From NCBI GenBank assembly GCA_020629005.1, contig JAHDEE010000008.1, positions 25,906 through 70,535 on the forward strand: DNA of 44,630 nt, read 5' to 3'. The DNA comes from Chitinophagales bacterium. Its GTDB lineage: Bacteria > Bacteroidota > Bacteroidia > Chitinophagales > UBA2359. Positions 7,904-16,404 of the stretch are shown one piece after another; the stretch's first letter is position 1, and the number at the start of each line of letters is the position of its first letter. The notes under the pieces were generated by a model. That model was not told where the DNA came from, made no database searches, and was given only the letters and a program-made list of their open reading frames with translations. The translations under genes and the position numbers were made by a program.

Positions 7904-8911
7904 TCATGCGATCAAATCGCCACCTTGATGATTATACAGCTCTGTTTCAAAATAAGAACGCTCAGCCCGAAAGGACAATGCTGGCCATTCCTCCTCCAAT
8001 TGACCTAGAAAAAGCAGCTGATGTCTAAGAAAGCCCAAATGCGCCTTTGATCTTGGGTTTCTTGGCCGGTGATTCATCGCCTTTTGCAATTTTTCCAATC
8101 CGACCATAGCACCGTAACAATCCGCTGAGATATAACTTTCGATAAATTTCCGGAAGATGTACTCAACAGCCGTGTCGTTTGGATGTAGCATATCGCTCTT
8201 GTAGAAGCGATAATCACGTAAATCATCCATCATAATCTCATAGGCCGGAAAGTAATAGATGTGGTCGTTTTCTTCCACCAACTGATGCACGGCATTGAGC
8301 AGGATTGCCTTACTCTTCATATTGGCGACTGCTCCCTCTTTCCAATGCCGGATTGGACTAACGGTCAAAAGCACATTGATGTCCGGTTTGTGCTCCTTTA
8401 CCCTCGCCAAGACGGTCTTAAGAGACCAGCGGACCTCTTCAACGTCTAACAGATTTTTACTAAAAGCAGATTGAGGTAATCTATGACAATTAGCCACGAC
8501 TTGCTCGGTATCCTTGTGGAAAAAGGTAAAGGCAGTACCCAAGGTAATGCAAAGCCAATTGCAGTTTTCGAGCATCAGTCTGCCTTTCTTCAAATCCTGA
8601 TTAATGCCTTCCAGGCACTTGTGCTTATTCTTATGCGAATAGCGACTATGGTGCTGCAGGCTCATCCATTGCTCATTGTGAAAGAGTAAGTCCACAGAGC
8701 GAAACTCCTTATCTGTCAGTATATGATCGAGGCTTCTGGAGATAGAAATAGGATTATAACTAATCCCAAAAGGATTGATCAAGCCGCCGAACTTGAAGTT
8801 GATCATACGCTTACCTATCTGCTCACTAAAGCAGGAGCCCATAAACAACAGCTCATCTCCGTACTGGATTTGCTTGCCCGCCGGTTCAATTTTCAACTCA
8901 GTGCGAAACAT
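7904..8911 (-). CDS. GSCFA domain protein
   Basis: A 335-residue protein of the GSCFA family, named for the motif visible here as MGSCFSEQIG near residue 24. The family is related to SGNH/GDSL esterases: the Ser in GSCFSE would be the nucleophile block, and a C-terminal DMLHPN segment near residue 238 provides the Asp and His typical of block V. The substrate is unknown. There is no signal peptide, so it is probably cytoplasmic. A TTG at 8929 would add six residues, but the ATG at 8911 (MFRTELKI) matches the usual start. It lies 26 bases downstream of the dioxygenase gene and is probably in the same transcript; no functional link to it is evident. Confidence 0.88.
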   Translation of the reverse strand: MFRTELKIEPAGKQIQYGDELLFMGSCFSEQIGKRMINFKFGGLINPFGISYNPISISRSLDHILTDKEFRSVDLLFHNEQWMSLQHHSRYSHKNKHKCLEGINQDLKKGRLMLENCNWLCITLGTAFTFFHKDTEQVVANCHRLPQSAFSKNLLDVEEVRWSLKTVLARVKEHKPDINVLLTVSPIRHWKEGAVANMKSKAILLNAVHQLVEENDHIYYFPAYEIMMDDLRDYRFYKSDMLHPNDTAVEYIFRKFIESYISADCYGAMVGLEKLQKAMNHRPRNPRSKAHLGFLRHQLLFLGQLEEEWPALSFRAERSYFETELYNHQGGDLIA

Positions 8912-8937
8912 AAAACGGGATTTTTGCAAAGGAAATG

Positions 8938-9486
8938 CTAGCCTTCCTCAATTTCTTGTGATGGCTTCTTGACCGGGGCTTGCATTACGGTACCACACTT
9001 ATTACAAGTTCGAAGTTCTTCAGATTCGTAGAAGGTGGACATTACTTTCGGCAGCTGATTAACAATGTCCGTCAATTCAAAGAACTCTTTGTATAACTGA
9101 TGATCACAGTTTTCGCAGAACCACATGAAGCCATCTAGTTCCCCTTCCCGTCGATAACGCTCAATGACCAAACCAATTGAGCCCTCACTTCTCTGCGGTG
9201 AATGTGGAATCCTGGCTGGTAACAAGAATATCTCCCCTTCTTTGATCGGTACATCGACCTGCTTACCATCTTCCACAATCTTGAGCACAATGTCTCCTTT
9301 CAATTGATAGAAGAACTCCTCTCCCTCCTCATAGTGATAATCCTTGCGAGCATTTGGTCCTCCTACAACCATCACTATAAAATCATCGTTGTCCAGGAAG
9401 ACCTGCTTGTTTCCGACCGGAGGCTTCAGTAGGTGTCTGTGCTCATCTATCCAGGCCTGAAAATTAAAGGGTTTGCTAATCGCCAT
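8938..9486 (-). CDS. 3-hydroxyanthranilate 3,4-dioxygenase
   Basis: A 182-residue cupin enzyme that opens the ring of 3-hydroxyanthranilate, giving the precursor of quinolinate in tryptophan (kynurenine) catabolism and NAD synthesis. The catalytic iron ligands are visible as H51 and E57 (DYHYEEGEEFF) and H95 (IPHSPQR). Substrate-binding arginines R47 and R99 and a glutamate in the IERYRREGE segment are also present. The C-terminal rubredoxin-like metal site has two CxxC pairs, C124/C127 and C161/C164. Length and residue spacing match characterised bacterial enzymes closely. No other kynurenine-pathway gene is in the window. Confidence 0.95.
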   Translation of the reverse strand: MAISKPFNFQAWIDEHRHLLKPPVGNKQVFLDNDDFIVMVVGGPNARKDYHYEEGEEFFYQLKGDIVLKIVEDGKQVDVPIKEGEIFLLPARIPHSPQRSEGSIGLVIERYRREGELDGFMWFCENCDHQLYKEFFELTDIVNQLPKVMSTFYESEELRTCNKCGTVMQAPVKKPSQEIEEG

Positions 9487-9899
9487 GGTTTCCAGTTTTA
9501 ATTTGTCTCTATTCTTGATTCGTGAACAAGTTTGTGCAGCTGAAAAGATAGCGCAAATTTTTTGTTTTCCCTTTATGGGTTACATTATTGCTTTTGATGG
9601 GTCAAATGAAAGTGGTGTAAGACAAAAAGTGATTGGGTAATCGATGGTGACTATTTTGTGTGTCTGTTGGCGTCAGGCAGAAACGGTGAGCAACGATTAC
9701 CATTGTAAAAAGAAGCAAGGTGCTGAGGAAACTTTTTAATCCTTGGTGACATTTGTCCAGTACCACCAGCAAAAGACTATGTTTGAGGAAAGTTTCGTTT
9801 CAACGAAAACATCTGGGTGGGAATTCATGCACCTTCATTATCTTTAACATAGATTGTGGCGTGAATTATTTGTTAACTCTGTGCGGAATTCGATGTAAT
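9487..9899. other. Divergent intergenic region
   Basis: A 413-base gap between the dioxygenase (minus) and the GH3 fusion gene (plus). An open frame runs in phase upstream of the GH3 start to 9753, but its translation does not resemble a protein domain and it precedes a good signal peptide. A short inverted repeat TTTCGTT-TC-AACGAAA lies at 9792-9807 and could be a regulator site or chance. I see no RNA gene. Confidence 0.5.
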
Positions 9900-12836
9900 A
9901 TGTTGCGTAGTTTAGTTCTTCTACTAATTCCTTTTTTCTTCCTTCAAAATCTCGCAGCCCAAGATGCTGCTACCTATGCATTGGAACAAAGGCAATGGGT
10001 GGAAGATCGTATGAAGGAGATGAATCGTAAGCAACGCATAGGGCAACTTTTCATGGTAGCAGCTCATCCCGAAAAGGGAGCTGAAGGCATGGCCAGAGTA
10101 AAGAAGCTGATTAGGGATCACAATATCGGTGGTCTGATATTCTTTAAAGGCACTGCACTGGAGCAAGCTAAGCAAACAAACGAATACCAGAACCTTGCGC
10201 AAATTCCATTATTGATTTCCATAGATGGAGAATGGGGCTTAAACATGCGCATCAAGGATACGCCAAAGTTTCCACGACAACTGATGCTGGGTGCAATACA
10301 AGATGACCAATTGCTGTACGATATGGGTAAAGAAGTTGCCCGGCATTGCAAAAGGATGGGCATCCACATCAATCTTGCACCAGTGGTTGATGTAAACAAT
10401 AATCCCAATAATCCGGTGATCAACGATCGCTCTTTTGGGGAGAGCAGAATTAATGTAGCCAAGAAGGGCGTAGCCTATATGCAAGGCATGGAGATGAATG
10501 GCATCATGGCTTGTGCCAAGCACTTCCCCGGACATGGAGACACTGATCAGGACTCACACAAAACTTTGCCGATTATTCGACATGAAGAGTCCCGATTGGA
10601 TAGCATCGAGCTGTATCCTTTCAAGGAAATGATCAAGCGAGGAGTTTCAGGAATGATGATAGCTCATTTGTCTATCCCAGCTTATGATGGTACGCCAGTC
10701 AACGGATTGATTGATCCTTCTTCGCCTACCATGCCTGCTACCCTTTCCAAAGGAATTGTAACCAATCTGCTACGAAATCAACTTGGTTATGACGGTCTCA
10801 TATTTACTGATGCACTCAATATGAAGGGTGTTTCAAAGTATTTTGAGCCGGGTGAAGTGGATTTGAAAGCGCTGCTTGCAGGAAATGATGTGCTACTCTT
10901 TCCCGAAGATGTAGATCGTGCAGTTAAGGAAATTCTTAACGCTGTCGAGCAGGGTTTGATAAGCATGGAGGAAATTGATCGAAGAGTAGAAAAGATTCTC
11001 AAGGCAAAATATAAGGTGGGTTTGAATGAAAAACCCAAAGTGATATTGGATAATCTGGTGGAGGAACTCAACCAACCAGCTATACATGTTTTGATCAGAA
11101 AGCTAATTGCGGAGGCACTGACAGTGGCCCGCAACGATCACCAACTCTTGCCAATCAGAGAGATGAAGGGAAAGCGCTTTGCCTCACTGGCAATTGGCAC
11201 AGAGGAAGTGAATGCCTTTCAGAAAACCCTGGGCAAGTATACACTTTTTGACCATTACAATATTCCGAAAGATGCGACTCCGGCGAAGTTTGCTGAAATA
11301 TTCGACAAGGTAAAAGGCTATGATGAAATTGTAATCGGCATACATGACATGAGTCGATATGCCAAGAAACAATATGGCCTTACACAGTCAAGTCTAGATT
11401 TGATCCAGCAGTTACAACAATCCTCAAACGTCGTGCTGACAATTTTTGGGAGCCCTTATAGTCTTCGCTACTTCGAGCAGTCACCCACAACAATTGTTGC
11501 ATATCAGGATACGGAAGACACACAAAACCTTACAGCACAAATGGTTTTCGGAGCGATTCCTGCCAAGGGAAAGCTTCCTGTTTCCGCTTCGCTGGTATAC
11601 CCTTATGGGCAGGGAGTGATGACCCCGGCCCTACAAAGATTGCAGTATGGGATCCCGGAAGAGGTAGGGCTGGATAGCGAAAAACTAAGACGCATCGACG
11701 ATTTTGTTGGAGAAGCTATGCGTGCTCAGGCTACCCCGGGGGCGCAGGTTCTTGTGGCCAAGGATGGCGTTGTGGTTTTTGAAAAGGCCTATGGCTACCA
11801 TACATACAAAAAGAAAAGGGCCGTAGAGCTAACGGATATTTATGACCTGGCCTCTCTCACGAAGATCAATGCCTCTATGCTGGGTATTATGGATATGTAC
11901 GAAGACAGGGCCATCTCCCTGGATTCAAAAATGGGACAGCTTATCCCTTCCATTCAAGGAACAAATAAAGCCAAACTTGAAGTCCGAAAGGTGCTGACTC
12001 ATACAGCAGGACTGACGGCCTGGATTCCTTTCTACGAAGAAACATTGTCTCAACGTGATGCCATCTATAGTAAAAAGCCCCTGGAAAACTATTCAATCGA
12101 AGTGGCTGAAGAGATGTATATGCGTGACAGCTATCTACAGGATATGCAGAAAGTGCTGCTTGATTCGGACCTGCCAAACAAACGCCGCTACAAATACAGC
12201 GATCTTGGCTTTTATCTGTTTAAACAGATAATTGAGGGCTATGCAAAAAAACCAATGCAGGATTACTTGGAGGATCGATTCTACGATGAAATAGGCATTC
12301 CCAGTCTGACTTTTTTGCCCAGAGAAAAGTTTCCTCTCGACATGATCGTTCCGACAGAACAAGATGATAAGTTTCGGAAGCAGCTACTTCGGGGTCATGT
12401 ACACGATATGGGAGCTGCTATGCAGGGAGGAGTAGGAGGACATGCAGGACTCTTTGGATCTGCAAATGATGTGGCCATTTTGATGGAGCTATTCCTTAAT
12501 CGTGGATTCTATGGAGGTAAAAGCTACTTCGAAGAGTCCACCATTGATCTCTTTACTTCCAAGCAATATCCTGACTGTCGACGCGGATTGGGTTTTGATA
12601 AGCCAACAGAGCCGCATGTCGATGGACCTACTGGCAAGTTGGTAAGCCCGGGAACCTATGGTCATTCGGGTTTTACTGGTACCTGCGCTTGGGTAGACCC
12701 TACACATAACCTGGTATATGTGTTCATTTCAAATCGTATTCACCCAAATATGAACAATACGAAACTGTGGTCAATGGATACGAGGACCAAGATCCAGGAT
12801 GCCATATACAAGGCAATGGAGCCGACAATTAAGTAG
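9900..12836 (+). CDS. GH3 beta-N-acetylhexosaminidase fused to serine beta-lactamase-like domain
   Basis: A 978-residue exported two-enzyme protein. The signal peptide is MLRSLVLLLIPFFFLQNLAAQ. Residues about 25-570 form a family 3 glycoside hydrolase of NagZ type: KHFPGHGDTDQDSH starts at K207 and contains the D218/H220 acid-base dyad, and the nucleophile is D304 in FTDALNMKG. Residues about 600-975 are a beta-lactamase/penicillin-binding-like domain with the nucleophile motif S652-L-T-K655, a YSD motif and HSGFTG near the C-terminus. It probably releases N-acetylglucosamine from cell-wall fragments, with the second domain acting on peptide or ester bonds; substrates are inferred. The start at 9900 is chosen for the signal peptide. 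Such fusions are known in Bacteroidota. Confidence 0.92.
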   Translation: MLRSLVLLLIPFFFLQNLAAQDAATYALEQRQWVEDRMKEMNRKQRIGQLFMVAAHPEKGAEGMARVKKLIRDHNIGGLIFFKGTALEQAKQTNEYQNLAQIPLLISIDGEWGLNMRIKDTPKFPRQLMLGAIQDDQLLYDMGKEVARHCKRMGIHINLAPVVDVNNNPNNPVINDRSFGESRINVAKKGVAYMQGMEMNGIMACAKHFPGHGDTDQDSHKTLPIIRHEESRLDSIELYPFKEMIKRGVSGMMIAHLSIPAYDGTPVNGLIDPSSPTMPATLSKGIVTNLLRNQLGYDGLIFTDALNMKGVSKYFEPGEVDLKALLAGNDVLLFPEDVDRAVKEILNAVEQGLISMEEIDRRVEKILKAKYKVGLNEKPKVILDNLVEELNQPAIHVLIRKLIAEALTVARNDHQLLPIREMKGKRFASLAIGTEEVNAFQKTLGKYTLFDHYNIPKDATPAKFAEIFDKVKGYDEIVIGIHDMSRYAKKQYGLTQSSLDLIQQLQQSSNVVLTIFGSPYSLRYFEQSPTTIVAYQDTEDTQNLTAQMVFGAIPAKGKLPVSASLVYPYGQGVMTPALQRLQYGIPEEVGLDSEKLRRIDDFVGEAMRAQATPGAQVLVAKDGVVVFEKAYGYHTYKKKRAVELTDIYDLASLTKINASMLGIMDMYEDRAISLDSKMGQLIPSIQGTNKAKLEVRKVLTHTAGLTAWIPFYEETLSQRDAIYSKKPLENYSIEVAEEMYMRDSYLQDMQKVLLDSDLPNKRRYKYSDLGFYLFKQIIEGYAKKPMQDYLEDRFYDEIGIPSLTFLPREKFPLDMIVPTEQDDKFRKQLLRGHVHDMGAAMQGGVGGHAGLFGSANDVAILMELFLNRGFYGGKSYFEESTIDLFTSKQYPDCRRGLGFDKPTEPHVDGPTGKLVSPGTYGHSGFTGTCAWVDPTHNLVYVFISNRIHPNMNNTKLWSMDTRTKIQDAIYKAMEPTIK

Positions 12837-12964
12837 CGCAGTACACAGGTCATCGATAGTTCATCTACGGGGTTTTGATGTTGGATTTGCTTCAAATCTG
12901 GCCGATAAAACGTATTTTCAAGCGAATACAAGGCCATATAGCCACAAATCTAAACTTGAACCCG

Positions 12965-14581
12965 ATGAATTCCAGATGGATCACTCTAGCCATTTGCTTT
13001 CTTTCTTTTCTGCTGTTTGAATCAAATTCCGTAACAGCACAGTATGCTATAGGAGAGACCACGATCACCTTTGTGGACGCATCACGAGGAAACCGAAACA
13101 TATCCTGCCTGGTGTATTATCCAGCTACCAGCGCTGGCACAAATGCGCCTATAGCAGGTGGAGGTGCCACTGAGTTCCCAGTATTTGTATATGGGCATGG
13201 ATTTACCATAGATCCCGGTGTCTATACCCAACTTTCCAATACACTCACACCAAAGGGCTATATTATGGTGTTGCCCGAAACTGAGACTAGTTTTAGTCCT
13301 AGTCATGGTGATTTTGGTGCAGATCTTTTGTTTGCTGTCAATGGGATGCAGGCGGAGGGAGCTGATCCCGCTTCTCAGTTCTTTGGCGTCATTAAGAACA
13401 AGACGGCTGTAGGTGGTCATTCGATGGGAGGAGGCAGCAGCTTTCTCGCGGCCGAAAACGATCCGCCCAATGTTACTACGCTAGTTAATATGGCAGCGGC
13501 GGAAACAACTCCATCTGCGATAGCTGCTGCAGCCAATATCACAATTCCTACCCTGGTTATTGCCGGAGGAGAGGATTGTGTTGCACCGGTGGGTGATCAT
13601 CAAAAGCCTATGTATGATGCTTCTGCGGCAAGCTGTAAGGTATACTATGAGATTGATGGGGCTGCTCATTGTCGTTTCAGTGATGGTGGCGCGACCTCTT
13701 GTTTTGCAGCAGAAGGCTTTACCTGCGCGTTTGGCTGGGGGCCTTTCCTGAACCAGGCTGATCAGAACGCGAGAGTTGACGACGTGCTTGTGCCCTGGTT
13801 GGACTACTATCTAATGGAAGATTGCGACGCCTATGCCCTGGTACAAAGTGCACTGGCGACTCATGGAGGAATGAATTCGGTGGATGGTTGCCCTACTCCT
13901 CCTCCATGTACTAATGTTTCAGCCCCGGGAGTTGAGCTTGAAGTGAAGGTTGCATTGGAAGGGCCATTTGACGGAAGCGCGATGAGTACCAATTTGTCTG
14001 TTTCAGGCTTGATGCCACTTTCGCAACCCTATAATGCAGCACCATGGAATTATGTTGGCTCTGAAAGCATAGCCAGCTATCCTGCAAATGCAGTTGATTG
14101 GGTGATTGTGGAGTTGCGTTCGAGCAGAGCTGGTGCTGCTGATGAATCAAAGGCAGCCATCTTGACGGCTGATGGTACTGTGCTGGATGTTGACGGGACT
14201 CCGCAGTTGAAGTTCTCGACGGTTTTGCCGGGCGACTATTATGTTGTAGTCCGACATAAAGGACATGTGGATGTCATGAGCGGCCAGGTGCTTAGTTTAT
14301 CTGCGGCAGCAGCCTCGTACGATTTTACCAGTGCTGTGACTCAGGCCTATGGAACCAATCAGCAGCTATTGATTGGTGGTTCAGCCTGTATGCTTGCCGG
14401 AGATTTTGATGGTAATGGGGTGGTGACTTTCGCAGACTTTAACGCTTATCTTGGCAGTTCTTCTGAGATATTGTTTTACAATAACTGGGAAGTGGATTTT
14501 GACGGTCATGTAACCGTAGCTGATTATAATCTTTACAAAAAGAATGCTTCTGCCATTGGTGTACCAGAAATACAACTTTAG
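12965..14581 (+). CDS. Secreted alpha/beta hydrolase with C-terminal dockerin-like EF hands
   Basis: A 538-residue exported protein. The signal peptide ends near SVTAQ. The first ~320 residues form an alpha/beta hydrolase of the dienelactone-hydrolase/chlorophyllase/PAF-hydrolase kind. The predicted triad is S153 (GHSMGGG), D204 (GGEDCVAP) and H235 (AAHCRF). A proline/cysteine linker (TPPPCTN) leads to a beta-rich module starting VKVALEGPFDG and containing VDWVIVELRS, which I recall from secreted Bacteroidota proteins. Residues about 478-533 hold two EF-hand-like calcium loops, DFDGNGVVTFADF and DFDGHVTVADY, spaced as in type I dockerins. No standard T9SS sorting domain follows. The open frame extends 30 codons upstream, but the ATG at 12965 starts the signal peptide. 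The substrate is unknown. It lies 128 bases after the GH3 fusion gene. Confidence 0.85.
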   Translation: MNSRWITLAICFLSFLLFESNSVTAQYAIGETTITFVDASRGNRNISCLVYYPATSAGTNAPIAGGGATEFPVFVYGHGFTIDPGVYTQLSNTLTPKGYIMVLPETETSFSPSHGDFGADLLFAVNGMQAEGADPASQFFGVIKNKTAVGGHSMGGGSSFLAAENDPPNVTTLVNMAAAETTPSAIAAAANITIPTLVIAGGEDCVAPVGDHQKPMYDASAASCKVYYEIDGAAHCRFSDGGATSCFAAEGFTCAFGWGPFLNQADQNARVDDVLVPWLDYYLMEDCDAYALVQSALATHGGMNSVDGCPTPPPCTNVSAPGVELEVKVALEGPFDGSAMSTNLSVSGLMPLSQPYNAAPWNYVGSESIASYPANAVDWVIVELRSSRAGAADESKAAILTADGTVLDVDGTPQLKFSTVLPGDYYVVVRHKGHVDVMSGQVLSLSAAAASYDFTSAVTQAYGTNQQLLIGGSACMLAGDFDGNGVVTFADFNAYLGSSSEILFYNNWEVDFDGHVTVADYNLYKKNASAIGVPEIQL

Positions 14582-14744
14582 GGACTGCGAATTAATTACT
14601 GTCCATTTTGACTTGCAAGAAATGCTTTATCCATCGTTATTTTTCTCCACCAGCCAACCAGGATGCTGTCAAAAAATGCCTCGTCTAAATCATTTCCAGC
14701 GGCGTCAAAATCGGACAGTTATTGATTCCCTATCCCTTAATGTT

Positions 14745-15014
14745 GGCGACCGCGGCAGGGATAGAAGCGGAACGAGCCGCCGGGGATAGCGAGTGAGGCA
14801 TGGCGGATGGGGGCTCCGACTTTAGGAGGAGACCACAGCCGACAATTGCCGAACCGCTAGCCACAAGGTGAGTATTAGCGGATAGCCCGGTGACAGCATG
14901 GACTGGCATTGGGCTATGCTTTTTATATAGTGCGCAATCGTTTGCTGCCAGGCCAGGCTGGCAGCCGCCCAAAAAAATAAAAGCCCGAATCAACTATAAG
15001 TCGATTCGGGCTTT
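14745..15014 (+). ncRNA. Candidate structured noncoding RNA element ending in a terminator
   Basis: The gap 14582-15095 lies between convergent genes. From about 14745 it is GC-rich with nested pairings: GCGGC/GCCGC (14752-14756 with 14776-14780), CCGCTA/TAGCGG (14854-14859 with 14876-14881), ATAGCCC/GGGCTAT (14882-14888 with 14911-14917) and a perfect 8-bp hairpin GCTGCCAG/CTGGCAGC (14944-14965), followed by a strong terminator. The segments GGGATAGAAGCGG and GCGGATAGCCCGG resemble a recurring intergenic element I recall from other Bacteroidota, but I cannot name a family. The ends are approximate and the strand is inferred from the terminator. It could equally be a repeat with no RNA product. 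Nothing notable is seen at 14582-14744. Confidence 0.5.
14980..15014. terminator. Bidirectional rho-independent terminator
   Basis: AAAGCCCGAATC (14980-14991) pairs perfectly with GATTCGGGCTTT (15003-15014), and the loop has a further ACT/AGT pairing. A T-rich run follows on the plus strand, and an A run precedes it (a T run on the minus strand). It can therefore serve both plus-strand transcripts and the minus-strand porV gene. Confidence 0.9.
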
Positions 15015-15095
15015 GCCTTTTTACCTAAAAAGTAATCGCCAGAATATACAAGACATAAGTGAATCTCACTAAAATGTCTTTTCTTACCCCTGGCT

Positions 15096-16289
15096 TTAGC
15101 TATCTGCTTGTTCGCTGTTGAAGTCGAAGAGTAGCGAGAATCGCAGCGTATTGTCGAGAGGACTCGTACCTCTGTTTTGCGTGGTTGGGATGATGTAGGA
15201 AAAGTTCAATCCAAAGATGTTGTACTTGAGTCCCAGTCCAACGGTCATGTACTTTCTGTTTCCTTTGTACTTGTGCTCATTGTAATGTCCCACACGAACG
15301 GCGAACTGCTTGTTGTACCAGTATTCCAGACCGAAGGAATACATTAGCTCCTGCATCTCTTCTTTTCCACCACCTGGCGCATCATTAAAGGATCCGAACA
15401 TACCGCTAATGACTGCCTTGTCACGTGGGTTTGTACCATCGGTAGACAGGGAATCCGGAGCGGGAGTTGGAACGAGCAGCTTGTTGATGTCTGCTGCGAT
15501 CATGATGCTGTTGTACTCATCGAAGTTTAGTTCGAGGGCTGCACCTACACCAAGGTTGATAGGAATGAAATCCTTTTGCTCGGTTTCGGTGTAAGATACT
15601 TTGTTTCCGATGTTGGATACTGCGCCACCAACAGATAGCTGTGCATCGCTGGTACCAATCAACATATCGTCGGTATAGAAGAAAGAGATGTCGCCGGCCG
15701 CAGCTGTTGCTGGTTTGATAACATTTCCGTTTACGTTTTGACCTTTTGCCAGGTTAGAGTAGGCATATTTCAAAGTAAGACCCATCGAGAATTTTTCGCC
15801 CAGCTTTCGTGCATATCCTACATCGAATGCGAGCTCTCGTGGTGAGAACTGCCCTGCGGGCTCAGCATTGATATCTGTGAACTGGATATCACCCAAAGAG
15901 AAATATCTCAGACTCACACCCAGAGACTGGATGTCGTCTACTTTTTTGTAACCTGTTAGGTATGCGATATAGATATCATTTACCAGCTCCTTCAGCCATG
16001 GCGTATAGGTCAGTGACATACCCATGTCATTGTCGATGAAGGCAAGCTTAGAGGCGTTCCAGTACATAGAGGCGGCATCCGGTGAGGTGGCCAGACCTAC
16101 ATCACCCATCCCGCCAGATCTTGCATCTGGGTTGATGCGCAGGAACGGGATTGAGGTATAGACCGTGTTCACGCTTTCCCCAAACTGGCCATTTAGGTCT
16201 CCTACATCCACTTGTGCCTCTGTGTTTTGCGCTCCAAAGGCGAAGCAGAGACAGATAGCAAAGCAAAATTTCAAAAAAGAAGTTCTCAT
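15096..16289 (-). CDS. porV: T9SS outer-membrane protein PorV (LptO)
   Basis: A 397-residue outer-membrane beta-barrel of the FadL-like PorV family. The signal peptide ends near NTEAQ. The family-specific segment IPFLRINPDARSGGMGDVGL lies about 35 residues after it, and the C-terminus ends in aromatic-rich strands. PorV collects T9SS cargo after translocation and forms the attachment complex with the sortase PorU, presenting sorting domains for cleavage and linkage to lipopolysaccharide. The open frame extends 14 codons upstream to 16331, but the ATG at 16289 starts the signal sequence. porU lies 115 bases upstream on the same strand, so the two are probably co-transcribed; the bidirectional terminator follows. 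Confidence 0.95.
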   Translation of the reverse strand: MRTSFLKFCFAICLCFAFGAQNTEAQVDVGDLNGQFGESVNTVYTSIPFLRINPDARSGGMGDVGLATSPDAASMYWNASKLAFIDNDMGMSLTYTPWLKELVNDIYIAYLTGYKKVDDIQSLGVSLRYFSLGDIQFTDINAEPAGQFSPRELAFDVGYARKLGEKFSMGLTLKYAYSNLAKGQNVNGNVIKPATAAAGDISFFYTDDMLIGTSDAQLSVGGAVSNIGNKVSYTETEQKDFIPINLGVGAALELNFDEYNSIMIAADINKLLVPTPAPDSLSTDGTNPRDKAVISGMFGSFNDAPGGGKEEMQELMYSFGLEYWYNKQFAVRVGHYNEHKYKGNRKYMTVGLGLKYNIFGLNFSYIIPTTQNRGTSPLDNTLRFSLLFDFNSEQADS

Positions 16290-16404
16290 ATTTTCTTGTA
16301 TTGGGTGTCTTTCCGCGGCTTCATTAAGCATGCCGCCCTAAGAATTTAAGATTCAAAAGTAAGGATTCTCTAATTAACTGTTTATATAACGTCCTATTTT
16401 GGAT

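Noticed and set aside
9753-9899. N-terminal 49-codon extension of the GH3 fusion
   Set aside because: It precedes a textbook signal peptide at 9900, and the extension has no homology-like features; it is just an open upstream frame.
14889-15072. Small open frame over the structured element and terminator
   Set aside because: It reads through a perfect terminator stem and has no protein-like features; an RNA or repeat explanation fits better.
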